Numbered from the stretch's first letter, positions 29,801-41,602 are shown. The stretch is DNA of 64,000 bases from Calliopum simillimum (GCA_951812925.1 OX638368.1:112863309-112927308), one strand, 5' to 3'. The notes: generated from the sequence alone by a model not told the origin. A program made the numbers and translations.

Positions 29801-30096
29801 TGCATATTATGCAATGTTATGTCAAAATTACAATAGTTGTGGGGCTGTTTACACACACTCAACAATCTTAGTAAGTAGTACATGATTGTGCAAACAAAAT
29901 TTGTGAAAACAAAGTTTGTGCAAACGAAAATTGAGAAAACAGAATTTGTGAAAACATCGAATAAAAACATCGAGGCAAAATATCGATTTTGGAAAAAAAT
30001 CGAACTTAAAACATCGATGTTAAAAACAGTCGATTTTCTTGCAAAACATCGATGTTTCGTCAACATCGATGTCGATGTCGCAGCACTAGTGCACGG

Positions 30097-30717
30097 TGAT
30101 ACGGAGGGAAATTATTTACGTATAAAAGTGTTGCTAAAATTGGTTAGGATGATAAAATTTATTTTTTTTTTGCTGATTCAGAATCTGTCCCAATTAAAAT
30201 TTATACTAAAAAATACCTTTTAATAAGTATTTAAAGGAATTCTTCAATTAAAAATATGTTATGTTACATACATTAGGGTGACGCTTAATAATGGTCAAAA
30301 AAAATTTTAACCGGGCCACCCTTGTAAATGACTGAGAATAGTTAAAAAAAAATCAGAAAAATACTGATAGCTCGAAAAAATCATTTTAAGGCGTGCCTCA
30401 CAGCCTCTCTTTTTTCCCATTTCAATAAAATGGGGAAAATAACAGTTTTTTTTTTCCTACTGGAATATGAATGAAAACTATAAAACCTTGATAAATTTAT
30501 AGGTCGATATATGTTGTTTCAAGAAAAAATTATGTTCGACCTCTATCTTATCCTGCGTTTACGATGAAGGAGATAATTAACGTGATTTTGAGTCATTTAA
30601 TCGCTTTTTGAGGGTAAATTCATCGCCTGGAACAGTTTTCATGATCTGCTGGACATTCCTACGGTTGTCAAAGTTTTTGGGGTCGCTGATTACGATTCTG
30701 ATGTCAGAATTAAAAAA
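30097..30717. other. Repeat F continuation, then unassigned sequence
   Basis: 30097-30270 matches repeat unit F1 (from 13871). 30271-30717 has no recognised repeat. A frame around 30611-30715 is open but matches nothing I know. Confidence 0.45.
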
Positions 30718-31026
30718 TTCTGCCAACAACTCCCCTCTAACAATTCCTCATATTCTGACCAACTGCACTTCGTTATCCTCATTCTACTCCTCCTGCTTTC
30801 AGAATTCCTCTCCCTATGCTTTCCTTAGTAACCCCTCCGACTCTAATGTAAATATAATTTTTAGTTTTTTATCAAAGCTACGACTACAAGACAGAATATA
30901 ATTAATAACTATTTGATTATAATTTAATTTAATTTAATTTTGTATCTAAAGCCGATAGCCCTGGCAGCTAGTGCTAAGAAATATTTATTGTAAATTTATT
31001 TTATGATAAATAAATAATAATAATTA
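30718..31026 (+). pseudogene. I-clade LINE C-terminal end and 3' tail
   Basis: The translation to the stop at 30901 includes IPHILTNCTSLSSFYSSCF and NIIFSFLSKLRLQDRI, matching the Cys/His end of I-element-type ORF2 proteins after RNase H. It is followed by about 110 bp of 3' untranslated sequence and a TAA-rich tail (ATAAATAATAATAAT), as I elements have. It could be the missing end of the LINE at 12807-13866, but that is not shown. The insertion target resembles the centre of the AT-rich TIR element continued at 32170. Confidence 0.6.
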
Positions 31027-32169
31027 TCTATATATAAATAGGCAAACGAAATCGGTTCAGTCCCTGTTTCTATACCTAAATCCCAACCGATTTGCTTGAT
31101 TTTTTTTTTGTTGGAAAGGTTGTGAGGAGGAGCAGTGCATAGGACTATATTTTTTTAAAGTGGGCGGTGCCACGCCCCTAAATAGAAAAAACGCTCTCAC
31201 GGCTAAGCCGGTACATCGATTTTAACGAAATTTAGTATGGATATAGGGTTAGCACTAAGAAACGATAATATGAACATAATGTTTTTCAGTGGGCGGTGCC
31301 ACGCCTCTAAATGGAAAAAACGCTCTCACGGCTAAACCGCTGCATCGGTTCCAACGAAATTTGGTTCGGAGATAGAATTGGCACAAAGGAACGAAAATAT
31401 GACCATTATGTTTTTAAGTGGGTGGTGCCACGCCCCTAAATGAAAAAAACGCTCCCACAGCTAGACCGCTGCATCGATTTTAACGAAGTTTGGTATGGAG
31501 ATAGGGTTGTTACTAAGGAACGATAATATGAACTTAATGTTTTTCAGTGGGCGGTGCCACGCCTCTAACTGGAAAAAACGCTCTCACGGCTAAACCGCTG
31601 CATCGATTTCAACGAAATTCGGTATGAAGATAGGGTTAGCACTAAGAAACGATAATATTAACATAATGTTTTTTAGTGGGTGGTGCCACGCCCCTAAATG
31701 GAAAAAACGCTCTCACGGCTAAACCGCTACATCAGTTTCAACGAAATTTGGTATGGAGATAGGATTGGCACAAAGGAACGAAAATATTACCATTATATTT
31801 TTCAATGGGCGGTGCCATGCCCCTAAATGGAAAATACGCTCTCACGGTTAAACCGCTGCATCGATATTAACGAAATTCGGTATGGAGATATGGTTAGCAC
31901 TATATAGCACGATAGCATGATTGATTTTTATGAATTTTGGTGTAGAAAGATATCAAAAACTGTTTGCTCTTTAGTAGGAGTTACACGCCTCTAAATGGAA
32001 AGTATGATATTGCAACTTAGCTGCTGCATCGATGCAGATAACCCAAGCCCTAAGGAAGAATATTAAAAGCTTTTTGTGTTTTATCGACCAAGGAAGGTTA
32101 TAAAAACATTTTCCTTTATTTTATGGTCAAATCGAAATGGTCGAATTTCGGCCACAAGGCGAACTCTAG
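31027..32169 (+). mobile_element. Non-autonomous Helitron with tandem repeats
   Basis: Starts TCTATATATAAATAGG after A and ends in CTAG before T. A small hairpin (TTCGGCCACAAGGCGAA) lies just upstream of the CTAG. No target duplication. No Rep/helicase is encoded. Confidence 0.75.
31161..31934 (+). repeat. Six tandem copies of a 129-bp unit
   Basis: TGGGYGGTGCCACGCC begins units at 31161, 31290, 31419, 31548, 31677 and 31806, exactly 129 bp apart. A degenerate seventh start is near 31972. Each unit contains AAACGCTCTCACGGCTAAACCGCTGCATCG variants. Confidence 0.9.
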
Positions 32170-32410
32170 TAATAATAATTACAACAAAAATAGTCTGATG
32201 AGTCTTTGTAGGGAAAGACGAAACATATGTCACTATAGCCGAGTTTTTAATCCGTTCCTTGATTTGTCATAATTATGCGTTAGAAAATGCATTGATAGAT
32301 TTATATGTAAATCGATCTTTGCAATTATATGACTAAAAGTTCAATTAAAAAAATCAATCTTCAATATATAAATGTCATTAAGTAACACACTTAAAAAAAA
32401 AAATTCTTAA
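32170..32410 (-). repeat. AT-rich TIR element, single arm (copy 3)
   Basis: Matches the inverted left arm of the elements at 54622-55330 and 61075-62312 (AGTCTGATGAGTCTTTGT, GACATATGTTTCGTC, TTAAGTAACACAC). The rest, including the tRNA-like module, is absent here. Confidence 0.75.
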
Positions 32411-32978
32411 AATAAAAAATTTTAATTTAAAATTTTTAGTTTAATACAGTAGTGCACATTTTTTATTACACAAGTTTTCTAAGAATTTTGGCCATGGCGA
32501 GAGGTGTCAATCGCAAATGTTTCAGTACACAGGGCATCAAGTGTGAGTCGGGAGTGAAATTTTGTTTCGAGAAAGTTACTTTCGATAACTTTAAAAAGTT
32601 AGTAAGTGATAAATAGGGCATAGGACATACATACATATTTGTATAATAAATTTTTTTAATTTATTAAAACGTTTTCATTATAGCCCGGGAAAATAAACTA
32701 ATGTAGAAATAAGTTTTTTGTAATTTTCAAATGTTTTGAAATTCTGTATTTTATGGAATTAAATGTAGATTAATTTAAAAAACAAATTTATTTAAAACTA
32801 TTAATCTTCAAGGCATGAAGACGATCGCAAAGTCAGGTAAAAATATTTTATGTAGGTTATAGGTCTAGGTTATAGTAGTGTAACAGGCGCGCAGTTTTTT
32901 TTATCAAGTTCAAGTTCTTCATAATTAAGTTCAATTTCTGTTGCATTTCGTAAATAAGCGATCGGTGCAATTCACTAT
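32411..32978 (+). other. Leader region upstream of gypsy-2 gag
   Basis: No 5' LTR can be found for gypsy-2 in this stretch. A 40-codon frame from the ATG at 32494 (MARGVNRKCFSTQGIKCESG...) to TAG at 32616 has a good start context but no known relative. Confidence 0.35.
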
Positions 32979-33772
32979 GTGTTTACGGGCATGAATGATA
33001 ATTATGAAAAGCTAGAGGGTACCCACAGAAGATTAACGGGTGAACTAGATAATTTTTTAGAAAGATTGTGTGAACGTTTGAGGGATTCTCTTGATAGTGA
33101 AATAGATTTTAATGTACATAGGGAAAGATTTGAAAGTGACAACAATTTATCAAAAGTGGAACCCGCGGATTTAATTTTGGAGGGAATTTTCAGCTTAGAA
33201 GTTGAAACGAAGGCTAATCTAGAAGAATAAAGTGAAGGTTGGAAAAACGAATTTTCAGCTTTGGAGGACCGTTACGATACGCATCTCGCACAGTCATTTG
33301 TATATTCAGACCAGATAGACGATTTAGAAAAGGAAAATAGTAGGTTAGAGTCATTGTTAAAAACTGAAGGGGTGTCTACTAGAAGTTTTGTGGAATATAC
33401 GGAAGGAGCGTTTAATATAAATTTTACGCTATCGCCCAGTAAGTCAATAGAAGGAAAAAAACTTTTGAGTGGTAACCCAGTTTTTTCTAATAGGAGAAGC
33501 TTAAGGCAGACATTTTTTGATCAAGGTAGATTTGGTGAAGTGAATCAAGTAGAAGAGGACTGTGATTTGAGTCTAAATCAAGAGTTTTCAGTACCTGAGG
33601 AATCCACTAGAGTTATAGAAAGCATCGACATGGGTGATTTTAAGAAATAAGAGGCAAAACAGAAGGAAAGGTACTCCACTTTAACAAAGAAGATTGAAAG
33701 GTTTGAGTCGGATTCAGTGTATAGAAGATCGGAAAGGTATTTTAACAGGGAATTAGATGACCTAGACGATTT
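32979..33772 (+). pseudogene. gag: gypsy-2 Gag, N-terminal coiled-coil part
   Basis: One frame with stops at 33228-33230 and 33648-33650. The protein is acidic and heptad-rich (GELDNFLERLCERLRDSLDS; DQIDDLEKENSRLESLLK), suggesting coiled coils. It leads, with a one-base shift around 33790-33850, into the capsid part. It is assigned to Gag by position and continuity. The ATG at 32979 is the first in frame. Alternatively the region could be an accessory frame preceding gag; I see nothing to distinguish these. Confidence 0.5.
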
Positions 33773-34557
33773 GTGGAAAAAAATCGTAGATACCGATGTG
33801 GAGCTGGCGCCTCTCAAGGAAAGTCAGAAGGAAAGCCAGTATTTATTTTGAATAGGTTACATAAGGAACATAAAAAAGTAATAGAGGAAAAATTCGCAGG
33901 TTTTCGGTTAGGGGCGGGGGTTTCCCAAGAGGATGTTGCCGTGAGTCCGGTGTACCATAACCCGAAAACAGGGTTTGAGGCAGTTGCAAAATTTGTGCAC
34001 AGCACTGTGCCATTCTTTTCAGGAATAGATTCCCCTTCTAGGGAGGCGGATGTGTATAGGTTTATAGAGTGTTGTGAAATTGCGAGGCGTTCTTTGGGGC
34101 CTAATATGGAAACAGAATTAATTTCAAGAGTAAGGCTTAATTTTCATAACAGTGCTTATGAGTTGATCAGGGCACGAAAGTTTGATTCAATAGATGAGCT
34201 ATATGATTTGCTGAACAACACATATATAAAGAAAAAGACGTGGGATCAAGTGCAAGGGGAAATAAAAAATGCAAAGCAAAGCCCAGGGGAAGACCTTAGG
34301 GCTTTTGCAGGGCGCTTAGAATTATTGCAAGCAGCAGCCTTAGATTATGTTAAGACTAAATATAGTACAAGAGATGAAGGTATTTTTGGAAAAGAATTGA
34401 GATACTCAGTAATAATGGCTTTTAAGCGTCGGATAAGAAATCCTTCCGTGAGGTTATTGGCAATAAATAGCAAGGTATCTAGCGTGCAGGAATTGTTAAA
34501 TGAGGTTATTACAGCTGAGGAGGCCTTAGAGGGGATAGAAGAAATTGGGAGCAGTAT
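33773..34557 (+). CDS. gag: gypsy-2 Gag capsid domain
   Basis: About 260 residues of Gag before the insertion at 34559; residues after that in the raw frame belong to the inserted element. The capsid-like pattern includes FFSGIDSPSREADVYRFIEC, FDSIDELYDLLNN, SPGEDLRAFAGRLELL and EVITAEEALEGIEE, the organisation of retrotransposon capsids ending in a major-homology-like helix set. Removing the inserted element with one TA continues the same frame from 35451 into the nucleocapsid. The ATG at 33773 is not the real start, since Gag continues upstream in a shifted frame. Confidence 0.75.
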
Positions 34558-34558
34558 A

Positions 34559-35448
34559 GGGGAGATGTGTGTACCTCGGTCCGTGTGCCGTTTGCCACTC
34601 AACAGCTGCACGTGTACGATAATGTTCTTCTATGGAATTTTCCACACATACCGATGACTGATATTAATAGACTTCAGACTGTCAAGCTGTATGCGTGTGC
34701 ACAAAGTGACGGAAAAAGTGTTTTTGGTGTGTAAAAATTAGTTTTTGATGTAAACTACAAAACGTTTTGTGAGAAACTTACTTGAAATGTTTCAGTTTTA
34801 CAACAGCAGGAAGGAAGTTTAGTTATTGTTTTAAGCTTTTAGTGTGTTTTAGATGTATTTTCATTAATATATCTTATGGGTGTTGACAGTTTTTAAAACA
34901 TGCTGTTTGTGTGTACCTTGGACCTATGCTTATTGACCAGCGAGCCTTTTTCGACGGGCAACCAGGAAGCCATAATCGCCTCTCAATATAATATTATTAT
35001 TATTATTTACGTGATAAATGTATTTATTTGCAACCATTTTTGTTTAATTAATTGTTTTTTACTAAATGCACTTTTTTGTGTTATAATTTTTGCATATGAT
35101 TAATTTTTTTTTTTTATTGAAAAAAATGTTACTTTTGAGTACATAATAAATGGTTCTTTCATAATTTATTGCCTAAATACAATGTATTCTTTTGTATTTT
35201 TAATAGTCCAAGGTACACTTGCATGGTGTCCAAGGTACACTTGCATGGTGTACCTTGGACCGTTTGAGATTGCAACGGAAAAAGAAATATTTCTACTCAA
35301 GGGTGAGACATAGAAATATCATTGTCACGTCATTTGATGGTGTAAGCATTGTAGAAATATAACTTAATCAAAAAACTAAAGAAACTTTTTTGGAAAATCC
35401 AGCACATTGAAAAAACTGAAAAGCGGACCAAGGTACACACATCTCCCC
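34559..35448. mobile_element. 890-bp TIR element in gypsy-2 gag
   Basis: Ends GGGGAGATGTGTGTACCTCG and complement (about 25 bp), TA duplicated at 34557-34558 and 35449-35450. Internal copies of the wording GTACACTTGCATGGTGTACC occur near the right end. It encodes no transposase. Confidence 0.85.
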
Positions 35449-36061
35449 TAAATAATATATGTGATTGGTCGATAGCTAAGGAAAGTTCTCAGGTTGTTAG
35501 AAATCCATTTTTAAGGACGAATCAGAAAATGTCAAGCAGGAAGCCGGGCATAAATTGCTCATTTTGTAACAAAAGTATACATACTAGGGACGATTGTTTC
35601 AAAAGGAGAAACACGCTATATTGCAATAAGTGTGCAAAATATGGGCACGAGGCTAGTGATAGGTGTTCGGGCTCTCGGCATAACGAAGGTCGTGCATGGA
35701 ATTCAGGCCGTAATGACAGGAGTGCTGGGAGACAGAATGGCAAGGATGGTAAGCGTTTTGAAAAGTCAGGAAATAGTCAAAACCAAGTTGAGTGTCACTG
35801 GTGTTATAGGCTACACTGAGAAAAGAGTATGTTTCGATCAAAGAATTATATTTGATTGAACATTTTAGAAAATATTTGTTAATAATTAACAAATTTCGGT
35901 AAATATTAATATGCCTTTAATTGTACCTTGAAATATTGTCGATTGGGCCAAAACTGATATCTGTTTGATGGAATGTCAAATATTTGCTTTAACTTAAAAA
36001 AAAACCTTGTCTGGGATTCGAACGCACTCTAAAAAAAAAAAATAATTAAAAAAAATTCTTT

Positions 36062-36136
36062 CTTGTCTGTGATTTGAACTTACGCCCCCAGGTTATAACT
36101 CAAACATCTTATACATTGAGCTAATTCTATCTACTT
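36062..36136 (-). other. tRNA-like module a (copy 2)
   Basis: Same as 15917-15990 with changes in the B box (AAGTTCAAATCAC here), so the module is decaying. Confidence 0.55.
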
Positions 36137-36298
36137 TAATTCTAAACAAAAAGTCATACAAAAAATTCAACAAGTATTAAAAAATTTCAAAAACATACTG
36201 ACATTATTTTCAAAAGTTACAAAAAACAATCAATACTTGTTAAATTTTGTGTTTGACTTTTAGTTTAAAATAAATTCAAAATAACAATCACTACAAAC

Positions 36299-36371
36299 GT
36301 AGATAGAGTTAGCTCAATGTATAAGACGTTTGACTCATATCCTGTGGGTCTATGTTCGAATCCCAGACAAG
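36299..36371 (+). other. tRNA-like module b (copy 2)
   Basis: A box TAGCTCAATGTATAAGACG and B box TGTTCGAATCCC identical to copy 1, then a long T-run from 36375. Conservation between the two copies is high here. Confidence 0.65.
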
Positions 36372-36636
36372 AAAATTTTTTTTTTTTAAATTAATTATTT
36401 TATTTTTTTACTTCACTTTGATTGACTTTTTGATTTGATATAACTTTTTCGTATTTCAATTTGTATATGTAGAACATCTATAGTTATAATATAGTTCTGA
36501 TTGTTAAGCTGTAAGATTCAGTAATTTATATTCGGTCATTGCGTCCTGAGGTTTAAAGAATTCAATACGCGCGGCATAGTTCCAATTCGCTATACATGGA
36601 TTCCCTCTTACGATTGCAATGAACCAAGGTTACAAA

Positions 36637-36712
36637 TGTAGCTGGTAAATATATGGTGGCATCTAACTAAGAACAAAAAATGCCTCGGGGGTATGAGTTC
36701 AATCCCCACCCA
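36637..36712 (+). other. tRNA-like module c (copy 2)
   Basis: TAGCTGGTAAATATATGG and GAGTTCAATCCCC as in copy 1, followed by T-runs. Confidence 0.5.
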
Positions 36713-37189
36713 GATATGATTTTTTTTTGTGTTTTTTTTTTTTTGTTTTTATTTTTTTGTTTTTTTTTTTGCAACTTGGCGAGTGCATTCAAATTTCAGA
36801 GAGGAGTTTTATTTTTAATTTATAACAAATATTATATTTTATGATGTCGCCGTGATCCTAGCAAATATTGTCATATTAGTTTCTAATTAATAAAAAGTTT
36901 AATAATAATAAAGGTCTAAATTCAAAACAATATATGTCTTTATATGCAAACATATATTTGGTAATTATTAACAAATATACGATTGAACCAATAAAATTGC
37001 TCAAATATGCCACTCATTAAATGATATCAAATATTCGATTCGCCTATATCAAATATATTATTTGTTAATTATTACCAAATTGTGATGTATATAATCATAC
37101 TGTTTTCTCAGTGTAGGACATGTCATGAAGGATTGCTTTGCGAAGAAAAAATTTGGTTCGGGAAACCAAGGCGGGCCCAGCCAGAACTA

Positions 37190-38637
37190 ATGGTTGGGGA
37201 TCCCAAAAATAGTAGCAAAATTAAAAGTAGTAGAAAGGGGGCAGGTAGTCTTACGCAAAATTTTATAGTGGATGCGGTCCCAATTGAAGGAATGGTAGAT
37301 CATACGCAGGATTCTGTTGTTGTTACATTCCAAGAGAAACCGAATGACGTCGAGAGTCATAGGAGGAGTGTAGGGGCGGTAGATCAGACGCAGGTTACTG
37401 TTGTTGATACGTTCCCGGTAAATAAAAATGTTGTAAAAGATGATAGTGTGATAAAAATTTTAAAAGGTAAGCACAGTGATGCTTATAAGGGAGAAATTGT
37501 GAGTCAACTTGAACTAAACAGAATAGAAAAATATATTGAAGGAAAAACAGAAAATAATGACATAAAAAGGCGATAGACCAATCTAAGGATAATACGGTTG
37601 GGTCATTAATAATAGAGCACGGTAAAGATAAAAATCGCTGCATTCCAATAGTAACCTTAGGCCAACCAGTGGAGTTGCCTATAGGTGGAAATAAAGCTAT
37701 AAGTCGGGCGGTGGCGTCGCGAAGCCAATCGGAGGAGGTTGGTAGATGCGCTGTGGACCTTAGCACCAAAGATAGTCGAGCAGTGACGCCGCGAAGTCAA
37801 TCGGAGGAGGTTGATAGGTATGCTGTGGGCTTTTGTAGTAAAAATTTCGTAGTTAGGCGGTGTGAGACACAAAATGATGTGTTCATTGAGGTTCCTTGCA
37901 AGGAGGCCAAAAATGGAAAACTCATTTTGCTTGTAGATTCTGGGGCCGATACGAGTTTGGTTAAAAAGGATTCGATGTCACAGTCAGTAAAGATGGACAC
38001 GAATGATAGTAAGGATTTAAGTGGGGCATTCGGTGGATATGTCACCACGTTGGGTTCTATCACTATTCATCATGAGGAGCAGCCAGATCTAAGTTTATCA
38101 TTACATGTGGTACCACTAGGTCATGGTGTGCCTGCTGATGAAATATTAGGTAGAGATAATTTATGGAATCGTTCTGTAATAAATGCAATGAGCAAAAATT
38201 TTAAATTTTTTAATGGTAGAAATCAAAAAATAGTGGAGTTCAAGTTGAAATCGATGAATGAAATTAGTAAAATTTTATTTAATACGGGCATAACGGTTGA
38301 TGCTCGTACGGTAAAAATAGTACCGTTACATATAGAAATAAATGATGATGAGGTCGTAATACATAGACAGGAGCTTTCAATTGGGGTTTACTTGGGAGGA
38401 ACCTTATCAAAGGTAAAGGATGGGATAGTGTACGTCCCTGTTTTGAATTCTTCAGAGAAGACGTTTTTGGTGGATAAAAATTATTCACCAAAATTTTCTC
38501 GGTACAAAGAATATAGAACTGTGTCAAATAGTGGCATAAATATGGTAGTGGAAAAGGATGTCAAGAAGAGGTTAGGAAAATTGTTTGCAACCATTAGATT
38601 GGATCCTAATTTAAATAAGGAGGAAAATCTTCAATAG
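37190..38637 (+). pseudogene. pol: gypsy-2 Pol: linker and aspartic protease
   Basis: A variable, charged linker comes first. Around 37690-37840 it contains two copies of a ~24-residue repeat (SRAVASRSQSEEVGRCAV and SRAVTPRSQSEEVDRYAV). The protease follows: IEVPCK, then LLVDSGADTSLVKKD near 37930 with the catalytic DSG, and EILGRDNLW near 38140 as the closing motif. A frame change lies near 37560 and another near 38630. Downstream residues (about 38280-38600) bridge to the reverse transcriptase. This is the retropepsin that would cut Gag-Pol, here disabled by the shifts. Confidence 0.7.
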
Positions 38638-38917
38638 ATGTTGTTTGTGCGGCATATCATGATATATTTTTGATGGATGGAGAAGCGTTGTCATATACTC
38701 CAGTTTTAAGTCCTAAAATTACAACGATAGCAGGACATCCGCCAATAAATCAGAAGCAATATAAACTACCGCATTCTCATAGGGCGGAAATTAATAAACA
38801 GGTTCAGGGGTTGCTGGATCAGGGGATAATTTCACCTAGTACGTCACCATGGAATTCACCATTGTTATTGGTTCGAAAAAAGAGTGGTACAGATGGGTTA
38901 AAAAATGGAGATTAGTA
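38637..38917 (+). pseudogene. pol: gypsy-2 reverse transcriptase, N-terminal part
   Basis: AYHDIFLMDGEALSYTPVL leads into HRAEINKQVQGLLDQGIISP, SPWNSPLLLVRKK and the start of the palm. The frame is interrupted at 38918 by the large TIR element; it reappears at 43502. Removing the element with one TA joins the KWRLV and DFRKLNEA-type motif without a shift, apart from a one-base gain near 38905. Confidence 0.8.
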
Positions 38918-40497
38918 GAGTAATTTAGGGTTATGTGGTTACCTTTTTCTTTTTTACCAATTTCTACCAAAGTAATGGTAGTAGGTAAGCTTGGTCAATT
39001 TATTTGTATTAGTTATTCTATTGTTTTAACTATTCGATAATTTGTATACTAAAATATTAACATTTTCAAGCGTGAGGCCAGTTAAATTGAAAGTACCTAA
39101 ATATAGCTGAAAAAGAAAAGTGTCGGGTAATGTGGCTCACCCTGCCCTTTTCCTAAAGAAGTACCGTTATTCACAAATTTTGTTGACTAAAAGTCGAGTA
39201 GTAATTTTTAAGATTATATTTGCTATGAAATAGCTTTATATACTTATTAAATAATATTTTCTGGTAAGATAAACCAAATTCATACTAACATGTGAATAAG
39301 TAAGAAGGGTTATCGAATCATACGTAAAATAGTACTCCACAATACTCAAACTCGGGTATCCTACACCTGCAATTAGCTTTTTAAGGTGTAATAGTAGTCA
39401 AAGTTGATATGCGGTATATAATATGGAGTAGTCCACATTACCCGAATACATCACGTTTTTGAAATAACCATTGATTATATAAAAGAAATGTAAAATCAGA
39501 CTTGCTAATGCATTTTTTCGTTGAATAATAGATCCGCAATTGCATTAGAGTTATTTGAATTTTAGAAAACTGAGTTCTGAGAAAGTAACTTAGTTATTCA
39601 CCAAGTACTACAAATAAGTCAACTTGACCTTACAGCATATGCTAAGAATTTCGCACGAATAATTAGCATTATAGAAAAGCCAAAGAGCGCACAGTGAACG
39701 GTTTGGCTTAAATTTGTGAATAAATCGTAGAACTTTTGAAAGGAGTACGCTAGAGACTTCTAATAAACGGCTTTGTAAAGCTTATTTATCGGCCTTTTAA
39801 GAAAAAATACGCAAATTAGAAAATTATTTTGACATAACCTCAAAAAAGTTGATCAAACATTGGATTTGTTTCAAAAAATCAACTTAATTAAGCATCACGG
39901 CTAGACCAGTGCTTGCTTTATGCTCACATTTGGATGGTATATTAACTGAAACATTTTAAATGTAATTCGTGGCAAAAAAAAAAAAATTCGGTAATTTTGA
40001 AAGGTCTTAGATAACCTCAAAGGTGACGGGATTCAATATATTTTTTTTTTTATTTATTTCACACTGAATTAAAAAAGTGTGGCTAGTTTATTGTTTATCG
40101 TGAATCTATTGAAGCTTATCCACGATAATATAGAGCACTTACTCCCAAATAGGCCTATAGCACAAGAGAGAAAGACGAAAAATTTCCCGTTGTACGAAGT
40201 AAATTTTTTCACCAGAATAGTCTTTATTTATACATGAAAAATAAAGTGTGCAAGGACCATTCCGAAATCTTATGCGCATAAAAAGTTATTGAATGTCAAA
40301 GGTCGGAAAAATCAATTTTTTTAAAATATATTTCAAACGGTAACTCCCAGAGAAAAATTTTGAAAACGTGTTTTGTAGCTTAAAAAATTACCTATAAAAA
40401 TATGTAACATTTTTTTTCCAACCTTTTGCAGTTTACGAGATATGTCAATTTTTGTTATCATACTATGAACTATTATAATTTTTGTTAATATCATTTA

Positions 40498-41602
40498 TAG
40501 TACAATCATTTGGGAGAAAAAAATGATGTTACCTAGAAAGTTTTGCGGGATTTCTGCAAATGAGTTATTTTATAGATTTCGATGTGCTCTTTCAGAATTT
40601 CAACTTTGCTACCTCGTATCGTGTTCGCTTGAGCCGCCATATTGGAAAAATGGCGTCCAAAATCAGTTTTTTACAAATATCTCTTTAACAGTTATATTTA
40701 GAGAAAAATTTTTTAGGACAATGTTGTAGCTTATAAAATTTTCTATAAAAATGACTTCTGAATTGTTTTCGTACGACTTATAACTCAGGAGATATCTTTA
40801 TTCAAAATTTTAGAAAAATTAGTAAATTGTGAATGCCACTTATGAGTAGGCATAGTGATGTGTCAAGCTTATAATTACGATAACTTATGAACGGTGAGTT
40901 GCACGTTTAAAATAGAACAATATTCAATTTTGAATGATTTTCAAGACGCTATATCTCATGAAGGGAAAGTCTGACGAAAAAACAGCTCTAAAAGACCCTT
41001 ATAGGAAATTGAACGTTTTACAAAATGCATGGACGATTTTTTTCTAGGACGAACCGTTTAGGAGCCATTTTGAAAAAACTTTTTTTTTCAAAATTTTATG
41101 TTTGTGGAAAAAATATCTCCTTAACTATAGATGATATGAAAAAAAAATAATACGTAACTTGTAGCGCAAGTTATTCCCTATAAATAAGTGTTTTTTATTT
41201 TAAACGTGCGACTCACGGTTCATAAGTAATCGTAATTATGAGCTTGACACATCACTGTGCCTACTCATAAGTGGCATTCACAATTTACTAATTTTTCTAA
41301 AATTTTTAATAAAGATATCTAATGAGTTATAAGTCGTACGAAAACAATTCAATGGTCATTTTTATAGAAAATTTTATAAGCTACAACATTGTCCTAAAAA
41401 ATTTTTCTCTAAATATAACCGTTAAAGAGATATTTGTAAAAAACTGATTTTGTACGCCATTTTTCTAATATGGCGGCTCGAGCGAACACGATACGAGGTA
41501 GCAAAGTTGAAATTCTGAAAGAGCACATCGAAATCTATAAAATAACTCATTTGCAGAAATCCCGCAAAACTTTCCAGGTAAAACTACCAAATGACTGTAC
41601 TA
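40498..41602. repeat. Foldback element with TTA duplication, copy 2
   Basis: Same family as 28361-29366; flanked by TTA (40495-40497 and 41603-41605). Arms TAGTACAATCATTTGGG and complement. Confidence 0.82.

Larger units (their letters stand above)
14565..30088. mobile_element. hAT-like element swollen to 15.5 kb by nested insertions
   Basis: The ends are exact inverted repeats (TAGTGCTGCGACATCGA at 14565 and its complement ending at 30088), flanked on both sides by the 8-bp sequence GTGCACGG (14557-14564 and 30089-30096). TA[AG]NG-type ends with an 8-bp duplication suit the hAT superfamily. Both subterminal regions are rich in ACATCGAT motifs. Taking out the nested elements (15597-18191, 18350-28251, 28361-29366) leaves about 2 kb with no transposase visible, so it was non-autonomous. 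Confidence 0.75.
35814..37113. mobile_element. CACTGAGAAAA element, copy 2
   Basis: 1300 bp, ends CACTGAGAAAAGAGTATG and ...TTTTCTCAGTG, TA on both sides (35812-35813, 37114-37115). Closely similar to 15666-16994 along its whole length; differences are mainly homopolymer lengths plus a ~15-bp gap near the palindrome centre. Confidence 0.92.
35451..37189 (+). pseudogene. gag: gypsy-2 nucleocapsid zinc knuckles, split by a transposon
   Basis: The frame continues from the capsid to NCSFCNKSIHTRDDC, then YCNKCAKYGHEASDRC, two zinc-binding knuckles. It reaches the first half of another knuckle (ECHWCYR) when the CACTGAG element begins at 35814. The second half (GH...KDCFAKKK) resumes at 37116. 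The inserted length plus TA is a multiple of three, so the frame is kept, and a CX2CX4HX4C spacing results when the insertion is ignored. Gag ends at TAA about 37189. Pol then continues in the -1 frame, as in many gypsy elements. The region binds element RNA. Confidence 0.8.

Noticed and set aside
31161..31934. CRISPR array
   Set aside because: The 129-bp units are contiguous tandem repeats without spacers, in a eukaryotic Helitron.
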